Of a stretch of DNA of 64,000 bases, positions 48,627-59,722 are shown one piece after another. Position 1 is the first letter of the stretch; each line of letters starts with the position of its first letter. The notes beneath the pieces were generated by a model, which was given only the letters and a program-made list of their open reading frames with translations, did no database searches and was not told the origin of the DNA. Source of the stretch: Archilochus colubris (Eukaryota; Chordata; Aves; Apodiformes; Trochilidae). The stretch lies in the NCBI GenBank assembly GCA_023079485.1, contig CM041083.1, forward strand, positions 109,533,554-109,597,553, given 5' to 3'. The translations under genes and the position numbers were made by a program.

Positions 48627-48800
48627 GTTTGAACAGGTTGCCCAGGGAAGTCGTGGCTGTCCCTTCCCTGGCAGTGTTCAAGGCCAGGTTGGATGGAGCT
48701 TTGGGCAACTTGGTCCTGTGGGAGGTGTCCCTGCCCATGCAGGGGGTCGGAACTGGATGACCTTTAAAGTCCAACCCAAACCATTCGGTGGTTCTGTGAT
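48627..48800 (+). mobile_element. CR1 LINE, 3' fragment
   Basis: Plus-strand CR1 3' sequence runs from GAACAGGTTGCCCAGGGAAG through GCAGTGTTCAAGGCCAGG and GAGGTGTCCCTGCCCATGCA to GGTGGTTCTGTGAT, where the octamer tail has decayed. It is nearly collinear with the 44.7 kb copy, in the same orientation about 3.9 kb away, and belongs to the same subfamily. CTTTGGGCAACTTGGTCCTG distinguishes it from its neighbour. The copy is non-coding and inactive. Confidence 0.93.
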
Positions 48801-51045
48801 ACTTGTGTTTGGAACACACAAAGCTAGGTCTGTTTCTGTGGACTGTATGAGATGATGTGTTTTCAGAACTGTGTTGATTAAAAAATTACTACTTTTAAAA
48901 TGATGCATGGCATCAAAATTCTGCTGTGTACAGAAATGTACAGCAATAATATTTATTTTTGAGTGTATGAAACATCCTACATACATATTTACAGAGGGAC
49001 TTCATATAAACTGGATCTTACTTTGGGTCATTTTGGCTTTCATATTTGGGTCACTGGCTTTCACAATTCTTCCTTGCAGAATGCAGATCAGTAAACACTA
49101 CATTTTTCTGACTACTTTTATACTCGGTACTAAAATCAATGTTTTAATATGGACTGGCTGATATTAAAGCCAAATCCTGGTTTTGAATCTCACTGAGACC
49201 ACAAGCATAAAGCCAAATGACTGCACAAGTGATCTCTTTCAAATTTTTCTGGGTGAAATAGGTATCTTGCCTAACAGAGGATGCTACAAGACATATCATA
49301 ATCAATTTTGAGTACTTCTGGGGGAAAAAACAGCTGTCACTCCTTGGTTCACTAAATTTAACTTTGCTTTTTAGTCTTGAGGTGGTAAAGCCACTTTCTC
49401 ATTACAACAGATGCAGATTAGCCACATCTATTAAGCAAGCTGCATCTCTAACTTCAAAATACAAATTCACCTCAAATTTTTCAGTTGTATCCTCCTCCTT
49501 TTTTTTTCTTTTTTTCTTCTTTTTTTTTTTTTTTAAATTCTGATTTATTTCCTCTGTTTTTGAGCCAAGATGTTCTTATCTCTAAAGAGAATGACAGGAA
49601 TGAGCAATTCCAATGTCTGCCCCAACAGTGTTTGGTCTATTAAGTTACAGAAAAGCACTATATTATTAAACCATTATATTGAACAGCTGCGTTTTATCCT
49701 AAAGGACAGTTTTGAAGGAGGTGCATTTGGAACAGATTCTGCTATTCTGCCATGGGTGGAAAGCTCAGAGCTGTGAATTGGCTCCAACTCTGGAGCTGGC
49801 AGAAGAGGAGAACATTCTATCTCAAGGGAAGGTTCTGCCCATTCTTCTTTACCATTTGTTGCCCTTGCATCCCAGCCACAAGAGATCACAGCCAGTCACT
49901 GCTCCACTGAGACCACTCACCCTTCCTCTCTCCCTTCAGCAAGGTAGCAACACCACAAGAGCAGGTCAGACAAATAGCAACCAGTGTGAGCAGAGAAGGG
50001 CAGGTTACGGAGAAAAATGTAGCAAATGTAACAATAAGGAGATAATCCCTTGGAACTCTTAGGGTATATAACAATAAAACAAAACAAGCATGTGCTGGAA
50101 ATTAAATCTCCCAGCCGTATTGATTGCTAATGGCCTTTTTTAAATTTCAGCCTTATTTACTATGTAGAGATAAGAGCTGACTCTGAGCACTTTGTCTGAT
50201 TCAGAACCTCATATAAGAAATCTAAAGATCACTCAAATTAAGAGGAGATGGCTAACTACTCCCCTGGGTTATACAGAAGAATATTTTATTTACCCCCATT
50301 AGAGCAAAAGAATAGCACAGAACAGATTCAGTCCAATCAAAGATACCATTTAACAAAAAGTGGCAGCTGCTTTTGTTTTTCTTAAGAAGCGTGGACAAAT
50401 ATGTCTGTTTCCATTAGCACTACTTTCCTCTGTTGTTTTTTTCCTCATGCTTTATTGCTGTCATTCTACAATAAAATAATCTATAGCTGTGCTGCAAGAA
50501 TTCACTTTAAAGGGAATATAACCTTTTACATGTTACTTGTTTCAAAAGATAGAAATGTATTCATTCACATTTGAACAAAGCAAGAATGTCTTGAATTGTA
50601 AGACATAAAGCAATATTCTCATCAAAAGAATAGAAGTTATCTGCTCTTTTGCTAAACAGGTTACATTTTCCATAAGATCAACAGCACTGAAATCACAGTA
50701 GAAGGTACTGACCAAACATTTGAGTAATTAGCACTGATTGAAGGCACCTATTAACTATATTTTAGTTTTATATTCCCCACGTGAATTGGCATCACAAATA
50801 TAGCTGTCATAGACAGCAACAGAGCAAGAAGTGGCTGTTCTTCCATTATTCTGAACTTTCCCAGCAGGATTCACCACTCTGGCTTTTTTGAGCAACTTGT
50901 GGTTTGGAGCATGCAGGCAGTATGCATTATGTACTAGCTTGCATATTTCTACCTTAAATAGGTGGTGTAACTGAGAGACTGAGTAGACCTGTTTGCAAAA
51001 CATGAGTTGCTCCAAACCTCAGCATGAAACCTCAAACCAAACTCT
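48801..51045. other. Gene-free unique DNA with T-rich tract
   Basis: No gene is supported. A pyrimidine tract of T-runs broken by single C residues occupies 49497-49534. Overlapping plus- and minus-strand frames at about 49674-50062 are domain-free. No mobile element is recognised. Confidence 0.5.
49497..49534. repeat. T-rich pyrimidine tract
   Basis: Runs of T separated by single or paired C form a 38-base pure pyrimidine stretch ending in T14. It is low-complexity DNA and not a recognisable transposon tail. Confidence 0.88.
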
Positions 51046-51071
51046 AGAAAAGTACTTCAGAAAAGTACTTC
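51046..51071. repeat. Perfect 13-bp tandem duplication
   Basis: AGAAAAGTACTTC occurs twice head to tail with no mismatch (51046-51058 and 51059-51071). It is a fresh slippage-type duplication in unique DNA and lies about 80 bases before the A-rich tract. Confidence 0.9.
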
Positions 51072-51151
51072 TGGCTTCTATCTCTGTAGAAAACAGAATT
51101 TACAAAGGGAGGCCAGCACCTTGGTACAGGATCAAACCTCCCCTCACCTCC

Positions 51152-51225
51152 CCACCCCCCCCAAAAAAAAAAGAAAATAAAAAAGAAAATAAAACAAACA
51201 AAAAAAAAAAAATCCAAACAAAAAA
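51152..51225. repeat. C-run followed by A-rich/AAAC tract
   Basis: CCCCCCCC-type sequence passes into about 65 bases of AAAAG, AAAATA and AAAC units. The Lys-rich plus-strand frame across it (50993-51265) and the Phe/Leu-rich minus-strand frame are artefacts. Confidence 0.88.
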
Positions 51226-53001
51226 TTGCAGTTTTTTAATATTTCTGCAGTCTGACAGAACATGACTCGAAAGCAGACTGAAAAAGAAACAACAAAACCA
51301 CTCTTACAGAATACACGAGCTGTCAACATGTTATCAGCATGGAGGAATCTGAAGGGCTGGAGGAAAGGCTTCAATGTTAAAAGATATATACACATCACAA
51401 AGGTTTTATCTAATGATAGCTGTCAATCTCTCTATCCTGAATCACCTGCATCTTCTAGAGCTGGGGAGGAATAGTCTTGGGCAGAACCAGGTCATGCTAC
51501 ACAAGCCCTCCTTACATTCATCATCTTTTCTAGGCAACAGCAGCAAGGATACCCACTGCATCTTCTGGTAGGGTCTCAGCAAAAACCAAATCTCTGCAGG
51601 ACTGACATGGGCATGGAGAAGAGTTTACAGAACCACCCCCTGGCAACCCAATTCCAAGGTGAAGCTACAAGCCAAGATGGTTCAAACCCATTCAGAACCC
51701 ATGGGAGTCACTGAGAGCCTTGTTATTGCATTAACTGGGCTGGGGAGATCAGGCTTCCTCAGTTTGACATATGTGCTAAAACCCAGTGGTTTTCAAACCT
51801 CACTGCCATTATTATGAAGTAAGGAAAGACTGGCTGACTCTCTTGTCTGGAAATAGCTTCAACTGTGTTTTGGAGCAGACTGAGATCTTCTTGTACCGGT
51901 GGTCCCTCTGCTCAGGCTCTGCATTTGGATCATAAAATGCTTTGCAATCAGAATCAACATTCTTGTTCTTCAGCATCTTGGTTATTGCAGAAGTGCCAGT
52001 ATCAAATCTTTCCAATGCACTGGAAAATTCTCCCTAGATGATTCAATGAAGGCTAAATCCTTTCCTCTAAAAAGATTTTCATGATTAAGTATTTTCCAAG
52101 AGTTTCAAGACAAGGAGGATATTATCCAGCAGGGTTGTGAAATAAAGGCAGCAAAAATGCAAATTTGTCCAAGTTCTTTAAAGTGTTGGGGTTTTTTTTT
52201 TAATCTTATTTTTTCAGTATTTTTATTCTGATACACTGCAGAATGTAGTGTCTGATATCCAACTGTATCAGTTTACTTCTTATTTCTGGAGACAGCCTTA
52301 TTCACAAACGGGGGAAAGGAAAAAGAAGCAAGATGGAAAGGAATAATTTTTATAATATTTCCAAAATTTCTATAAACATTTCATGAAAATCTGAAGGAAA
52401 ACAAAGTTCTTTCTATTGTTATTCAATACACATATTCAAGCAGAGCCCTTACCAATGGGTATAAATGTATGTACTTAAAGAAAGTAAAACTATTTTTTTG
52501 AAGAGAGCTCATTAGAAAAAGAAAGACCACTTTTTTATGCTCTATCACAAATGCAATGCTTTCCTCCACTCCTTTAGCTGGTAGAGCAGGTTTCAGGAAG
52601 ATGGCAAACTAAATTGTCTTCTGCAGGATAGCTCCATAGAAAAGAAATTATTCCTTTCAAAGTGGTTGGAAGATTGCATTATCATTTCTCAAGTACTTCC
52701 CAATTTTGTAGATCCTGAAACAGCTATTAGATGTTTCAGGAGATCAGACTCAAAGCGTTGTGCAATTTCTTTGCAAGGCACAAAGTGGACTTCAGATCGT
52801 GTTTGCAGAGCATGTCCTGTTGTGTCTATCCACTTGACCACAACACACCTGCTCCAGTGCACTCACTGTATGCACTTTATTCATTTACACCACTTAAACG
52901 GATCTAAAAAAAAAACAACATCTCCTTCAATCAAGGAGCTAAAATCCTGCAATACTTTAGCTTGAAGCAGGGATGACATCGCAACCTGTCATTACTGCCA
53001 T
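51226..53001. other. Gene-free unique DNA
   Basis: No gene is supported. The 17-base word CAGTGGTTTTCAAACCT at 51784-51800 resembles the terminal inverted repeat of hAT-Charlie DNA transposons, but I found no matching opposite end. The 99-codon frame at 52666-52965 is Cys/His-containing but has no regular zinc-finger spacing. A T-run follows GGGG near 52187-52201. Confidence 0.45.
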
Positions 53002-53026
53002 AAAAAAAAAAAAAAAAAAAAAAAAA
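53002..53026. repeat. Poly(A) run of 25
   Basis: An A25 homopolymer on the plus strand is the longest mononucleotide run in the window. The 500 bases before it contain no recognisable retrotransposon or processed transcript, so a retroposon tail is not supported. Confidence 0.92.
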
Positions 53027-54109
53027 GAGGAAACATTACATGGTCAAGCCACAATTTCCCTAAGACACAGCAGGATGCACCACAGCAGACACATTTCTTT
53101 AACCACTTGTGACTGCCAGCAGCTCTCTGTTGCCTCCCTGGGCAAGCAGAGAGACGATGAAGTTCCTCCTGTAAAACAGCATGAGTAGCTACCCTGCCTG
53201 AATGGAGACAGGGCTCAGTTTTCTGATCAGACAGGAAGCATTTTACAGAGAGTATCCAGGGCTTGCAACATCTACTATTTAAAGAGACAGGAGCTATGGG
53301 AATGTTTCCATCCCTACTAGCAAAAATCCTGAAGTATCTACTAAATTAACATAGATTTTTTTTTTTCTGGGATACATGAGACTAAACTCCTTTAAACCTG
53401 AACTCCCCCCTCAAAAACACAGACACCCCCTTCTAATTTCTGGAGTATTTTCTTTTAGATCAAAGGACATTGGAAGTTTTGTTTGGTTTTTTTTTTTTTT
53501 CCCACTAGGTAGGAAAACTTACTAAAACCTCACTTTTTTCCTTCCCAGACAAACCAGAAACTGTAAAAAATCTGTCAGTAGTACATCTCTCCCCCATACT
53601 TCGCTTCCCTGTGTTCTCAGTCCTGTCCTGTGCATCTTTTCTCTACAAGATGCAGCAGCGTGGACCAGGGTGCAGTGTCCCTGGGGTCCCAGGGACACAG
53701 AGAATGATACTTTTCTGCTTGTGGGTTTGCATTATGATACAGCCCCACAGCAGCTGATCACGCAGTACCTTCCCATGCATGTCTTAGGCTTCAGTTTTAG
53801 TTCTCCCTTTTAACAAGAGTATGTTGAACAGGCCCCCTTGCACCATATTTTTCCTGCTGGGGTTATTACAGTATTACTGCAGCCCAGCTCTGCTGTTCCC
53901 AGCAACACTTGTGCCCTCCTCCCCTCACACAGGCTGAGCCAAAAAACCCTCTGTGGCACCATGTCTGGACAACACAATCCTCAGAGATGATCTCTGGGGC
54001 ACGGGCTATGCCAAGGCAGAGTCAGATAAAAGAGTCTCCTGAACATTTCATTTACAGCTGGGCATCACTGACCTAAAGATGCAGCCAACTTACTGACTGA
54101 AAGTGATGG
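53027..54109. other. Gene-free unique DNA
   Basis: No gene or mobile element is recognised. Poly(T) runs occur near 53356-53366 and at 53487-53500. A pyrimidine-rich CTCCCCTC-type stretch lies near 53915. Confidence 0.5.
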
Positions 54110-54450
54110 GCACACCTGCGCCAGTGATATTAGCGGGAACTGGGCTCAATATATAGTTTTAACTCTGTCCTTAAGTTTTATGAGGTTAGTCATGCCCGAT
54201 GCCTTTTCAGCCGCTGTCATCATTCGCTACCAACTCTGCCTTGCAGGAAGGGAGGAGAAGCAATTACGAGGCTCTTTGCTCTCCTTGTTAATCACAGAAT
54301 GACACCAAAAGGCCAAGAGAAGAAATGCAGGCAAGGAAATATGTGCCAGGCTCTTTCGGAAAGGCAGCACCCGGCAAGACGGGATCTGCTTCGCTTCTGC
54401 TCTGCTGCCTCAGCGCCCATCGCCCCCACGGCTCTGCCCCTCGAAGCAGA
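54110..54450. promoter_or_regulatory. CpG-enriched patch
   Basis: CpGs cluster here, most densely at 54357-54442 (TTCGG, CCCGG, GACGGG, TTCGC, AGCGCCCATCGCC, CACGG, CTCGA). The flanks are CpG-poor. Short open frames exist on both strands (54299-54513 plus, 54288-54506 minus) and are compositional. It is weaker than the islets at 1.4 and 20.7 kb. A promoter, enhancer or exon cannot be told apart from sequence alone. Confidence 0.28.
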
Positions 54451-54733
54451 GGGCAAGGCACAGGATCTTGTGCAGGGATAGGGATGGGGGAGCCTTCTTC
54501 AGCCACTCCTTGAAATTTGGGTCAAAGCACTCCAAGTTTCAGAGAATTTCTAGGTTTAGCGTTTTCAGATGTATGATCCAGTAGAACAGCATCGAAACAG
54601 GGCTGGTGCAGCAAAGCAAAAAGTGAAAATGGATGTGAGAGCAGCAGAGAGGAAAGAGATAAAATATTGTGTCAGATATAAACTCCCCTTCATAAAATCA
54701 GAATGCCTCGAATACCTTTTTCAACATACTGTT

Positions 54734-54791
54734 AAAAAACAAAACAAGCCAAACAAACAAAAAACCCACACCCAAACAAACAAACAAAAAA
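54734..54791. repeat. AAAC-type A/C tract
   Basis: A/C-only sequence contains several tandem AAAC units (CCAAACAAACAAAAAACCCA and AAACAAACAAACAAAAAA). It belongs to the low-complexity class that recurs through the window. Confidence 0.88.
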
Positions 54792-57700
54792 GCCCTCCAC
54801 ACATTTATAGAAAAAAAAACGTAAAAATACACATGGTTGGCAGAAACTGAGCATCAAAAGAGATTGCACACAAACAAAAGCCAATAGCCTGAAGATGCCA
54901 AGCTATTTCAGACTCTGTAACCTGAAAACTCCTCAGATTCCTCAAAACCTGTTCATCCCAGGAAACTGATTCTGGCAGCTACTGCCCTGAGGTGACTTCT
55001 AGGTTTTGGCTCCCTTTCAGACTCCATAGATCTGAAGAAAGGAACTATAAGGGGAACATGTCTGTGTCCAGACTGAGCTAATCTAATCTGGAGGTGTTTT
55101 GCTGCCGGGGGATTAAAGTGCAGCACAGCATCAAGGATGAGCAAAGAGGGCCCAGACACCCATAGAGTCCCCTCCATCCGCTCCTCTCACTCACTGGGAA
55201 GACATCCCAGACCCCAAGCTAACCAGCCCCAGGGGACAAATCCAACAGAGCATTTGGCATTCTGCTAATAAAATGCTAACATAGACCTAACACACTGAGA
55301 AAGACTCATAACCAGGCTTCTTGCATATCCAAAAATTACTTTGCACAGGATAAGGGTATATAATACCTCCCACAGTTTCTAGCATCTTATTTATGCATCC
55401 TGTTTTTGACCTAGAACCTAGAGGTTTCACCAAGACCTTTTCATCTACAAGTTAAAAAACAAGTTAGACTTAACACTGATTTCCTGTTTCAGGGCACTAA
55501 GTCTCATCAGAACCTTGTCTCTAACCACTCACATTAATTTTTTTCTGAGACAGATGAAGCCTTTACAACAAAGAATGTGAAAGGGGGTAAGTTCTGATTT
55601 TTAGCACAGGTGTCAGCATGTGGCAGCTCAGTAACATTAAAGGGATGCTCTCTTCCCTAAGCCCTGCCTTTAGCAGGTATGTATTTTCCTGAGGTGTTGC
55701 CTTAGATGAAAACAAGTAGACAAAAATATAGGCAATGATATTTAGAGGTTCTGCTTCGGAAGAAAAGAGCATAAAAATTCATCAGGATAGAGAAGAGATG
55801 ACAAGTTAGGCAGTCAGCTCCACAGAGAGATTTTTAAAAGAAAAGTAAGAAAAGACAAGGTGTGGAAAACAGTGGAAAATTAAGCAAGATGCAGCTACAC
55901 TATGTATTCTTTTATTCCTGCAGCATAAGTTAAATCCTTCATCTCCTAGTGATTTCTGAAGCTTCTAGTTTCTCAGTTCCTCAGCACTTAGAAGTGATCC
56001 CTTTGATCACCCTGGGATGCTGCTGTAAGCTTGAGGTATCTCAGCTGGAGCAGAGCCAGATCAGAGCAGAGCAAACCTTCTGCAAACGCAGGGCTCTGAT
56101 GTTGTGCCCAGCTTCTCTTGTAGCACCACTGTGAGGCATCTCAGAAGAGCAGTGCCACGACTCCTCTGCCTTGGAAAATGCAGTCACTGCTCAGTGCTGT
56201 GCCAGCTGGTGCCCCCAGCAATCCCAGAGCACTTCAGTAAAACAAATCTTAACTGCAGCTAGAAAGCTGCCTACTTTGCTGTCGTGATGGTGGTGTTCAA
56301 AAGCTACCTAGTTAATAAAGGTATCCCATACCACTATAGGGAAAAGGGTGTTATTCTACAATACTACAGAGCAAGCTTGAAGTGAGGAATGAGAGGAAAG
56401 GGAGAGGAATTAACATGAGTTTAAACACTGTCAAAGATGAGGCAGCTTTAAATGCAAAAAGGGACTAAAGGTTAAGGTCTTTGCTTGATTCACTGTTACT
56501 TGATACCTACAGGAAATTAAACCACAGAAGCTCTGGTCAAAAATCATTAATAAAAACAAGGAAATTCAGAAGTTTGGAAAAAATGCTGTGATATTTTAAG
56601 GTCATTTTCCCTATTTCAAGTGCGTTCATAGGAGTGTATTGCACTGTGTAGCACACTATATGGGCTGTAACACAGTGTGTGAACTGTGGATTTCAGTGCT
56701 ATCACTGAATTTTCCCAGACTGGTTGGTTTCAAGTCAGAGTGGAATATTACTCATGTACAGTCCTCATGCAGCTTAGATGGAACAATACAGTGTATAGAC
56801 ATTCCACCATCTGTTAGGAATTGTGGCAACTCTGTAGGGCACAGCTGATAATGTTTGAAGTGGAGATCCTTTGGTTTGGGCGAGTAGCTGTGGTGAACAA
56901 CTTGCTGCCTTTGGTGGAAAAGAAATGCTATCTTGCTGAAACAAAGGAGAGAATGTTTTTCCTTCTACAGCCATTTCAGCTAATAGCTTAGCACTGTCCA
57001 AAAGCATGTTGCATGGCCTAACTCACAGCAGAAACTATGAACTAGATAACCAGTCTGAAATGGTACCAGCTAGGTTGGTCATCTTAAAAATGCCTGGTTT
57101 TGCAGTTGAGAAAGTTTTAATCCATGCACTTACCTTAAGGATAAGTGGAGCAAGATGACCAGCTTTTACTTGTAGGGGTCTTTGCAGTCATATGGGAGGC
57201 CTCTGACCTTGTTCTTCTCTGGGTCTGCTTTATGGCTGGTTTTTTGGATGTGCAAAGTACATGGGTATCATTCTTCATGTAAGCCCTATTTCCTCTTTCT
57301 CACCACTTGAAAGAAAGCTAAAAGTCCATACCATCACAAAGGCATGCCTTTAATGGAAATCTTTGACACAAACAATGAAGTGGAAACACTCAAACTGCTG
57401 GAAATGGCCAAGAGAGAAACAAAAAACTGAACAAGAAAAAAACCTGAGTGTACTGTATGAATCATAAGCTTTATAGAGTTACAAAGTGTATCCAGCAAAC
57501 AGCTACTTGAGAAAGAGTGTATGTTCCCCATACACAATAATAAATCAAGATCACTTAGTTGAGGTGCTTTGTTATAAAGCAGTCCTACTTCTTTCTTGAA
57601 TTAATGACTTTAAAAATCCTGCTAAAGATTAAATAGCTGACTTTAATTTCATTAAGGGAAAAAAGGCAACATGTCCCACATCCAGTCTTTTTGTAGCTTT

Positions 57701-59537
57701 GTACAAGCCCACACTCTGTACTTGGTTATTAGATTAAAGGCTCGAAGACATGAGGCAAAATCTTCAAAAGTACTTCTGTATTAGGGAATGCTATTCCCCA
57801 AAGTGTTTAAAAGACTTGGTCTCTTACTCTTGCTGTAGTAATTTCCACATCAATACAGAGCCCACTAACTTCCTAAGAGTTCTGGGACTCATCTGTGCAA
57901 AACAGCATCAATGGCCACAGTCTAAAAGCCAAATTTATGGGCATCATCCCCATGTCCTTATCCATGCAAAGACCAAACCACCAGTCCTCTGTGTCTTTGG
58001 TTTTGATCCTTTATTTAAACTGAACTTCCTAGGCATCCACTGTTATCTGTCCTTCCTCTGAAATAAAAGTAACTATTAAAATCTTCTCAGGAGGCACAGC
58101 TGCTGTCTGCATTGACCAGACACCTTGGATTCAGAAGGCACATACGATGGCCAGAGTCCTTCCATGAGCAATATGTCCTTGCAGAGCACAGTGGGTGAGC
58201 ATCTTGCTCTGCCCCTGGACATGCTGTGCAACAGCTGTGATGGAAGTGACAATCCCAACTGTGATGCCTCATGTAGGTCAGTCACACAGGACTACAAACT
58301 CCAAAGGTTCACAGCCCTAAGTACAAACCCAGACCTGGTCAAAAAGATATGTTCACATTGGTCACACACATCTTTATCATCTGACCTGCACTGCTCACAC
58401 TGCTTCCAGGATCTGGAGGATTCAGCTTCACAAATTACCCAGTAAAGCAAATGCTGGGACAGAGTATACATCTATTCACACCCTCCTGGTACACAGAAGG
58501 AACTAGATAATATGTTTAAAAGTTACAAACAAAAAGAGCTCACCATATTTAAATTTATAAATCATTCACAAAGCATTTTCTGTTTTCTCAAGGTATAGGA
58601 GAAACGATTATGCACTCAGTTATCCTGAAATAATTAAAAGGTCATCAATTTGCTGTCTCTCCACTGATAAGATTTAATTACATTCTAAAAATATATTGAA
58701 CAGGCTATCATAGGAAGATTATATTGATGAGATGTGTTATTATTTTAACAACAAACCAACTTCTGTTGGGTAGGAGCAATGCATGAAAATATCATGGGAG
58801 CATAGTTTTAAATGAGCACAGATAATAGGAATCTAAATCTGCAGCACTATGTGAAGTTTCCAATCAGAGAAATGTGCTCAAAAACTAAGAACAAAATAAA
58901 TCACACCTTTGGAAAGCCATTGTCTGCACATAGTACATCTCTGGATCTCTGGTAACTTTAGGATAGGAATAGTAATGCTGTCAGTTGATCATGAGTTCTT
59001 TCCTAATTATTAAACTTTACATTTTAAAATATCTTTTTGAAAACAGAAAAGGGGGTGCAGGACAAAGAACCTGGTGGTCAGTTAAAATACATGAGACTGA
59101 GGCCACAGCTTTATTATCTATAAACATAACACCTCTGTGTTCTATGAACCTACGAAAATGTATAATATCTGTAGATCTTGCATGATCAAGTGTCTACATG
59201 AAACAACATACAGTAAATTATTTCTGTATAAGAACTTTTAATCACATCCAATGTTTTGTTTGGTTTGGGTTTTTTCCTTCTATTTTTAAATATCCCTCTG
59301 CAAATTTGGAAATCTAGTAGTTTTTCCACTACTGTCCCAGGAGACCTCCTTTACTGGCTATTTACCAGTGCTGAGATCTAACCAGTTTCATAAGTAGACA
59401 GTTGTCTTGGTGTCTGAAAGATGCTAGGACTACACTAAGTAGTGATTTCAATAACATTTATGTTACTAACAATAGACAACTCTACAAATAAGGCAACACT
59501 TGAAAACCACAGCACAACTGGAATGCTTGACACATAG
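54792..59537. other. Gene-free unique DNA
   Basis: About 4.7 kb hold no supportable gene, RNA gene or mobile element. The longest frames (103 codons at 57750-58061 and 106 codons at 58125-58445, both plus) show no domain and no plausible splice context. A GTTT-type stretch lies at about 59255-59277. Confidence 0.5.
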
Positions 59538-59581
59538 TTGAATTCTTTCAAAAATAAAGTTGAGTTCTTTCAAAAGTAAGC
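59538..59581. repeat. 22-bp imperfect tandem duplication
   Basis: TTGAATTCTTTCAAAAATAAAG is followed at once by TTGAGTTCTTTCAAAAGTAAGC. The two units match at 18 of 22 positions. It is an old local duplication in unique DNA. Confidence 0.85.
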
Positions 59582-59641
59582 CCTATCTAGCACGGTCAGC
59601 AAGCAGATCAGAGAATAAATATGTAAACTGGCATTTAGGAG

Positions 59642-59722
59642 GCAGAAAAAGTCATTTCATAGCAGAAAAAGGTAATCTGAGAAGTGAAAAAAGGTGAATC
59701 TTGGCAGAAGAAATGGACATAC
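59642..59722. repeat. Degenerate 20-22 bp tandem repeat
   Basis: About four decayed units begin GCAGAAAAAG (59642), GCAGAAAAAG (59662), GTGAAAAAAG (about 59684) and GCAGAAGAAA (about 59704). The second and third continue GTAATCTGA and GTGAATCTTG. It looks like an eroded minisatellite, about 60 bases after the 22-bp duplication at 59.54 kb. Confidence 0.6.

Noticed and set aside
52666..52965. Cys/His-containing 99-codon frame suggesting a zinc finger
   Set aside because: The spacing of Cys and His does not fit C2H2 or other finger classes, and there is no splice or homology support.
53002..53026. A25 run as a retroposon or processed-gene tail
   Set aside because: No transcript-like body or target-site duplication is seen upstream; a simple mononucleotide repeat is enough.
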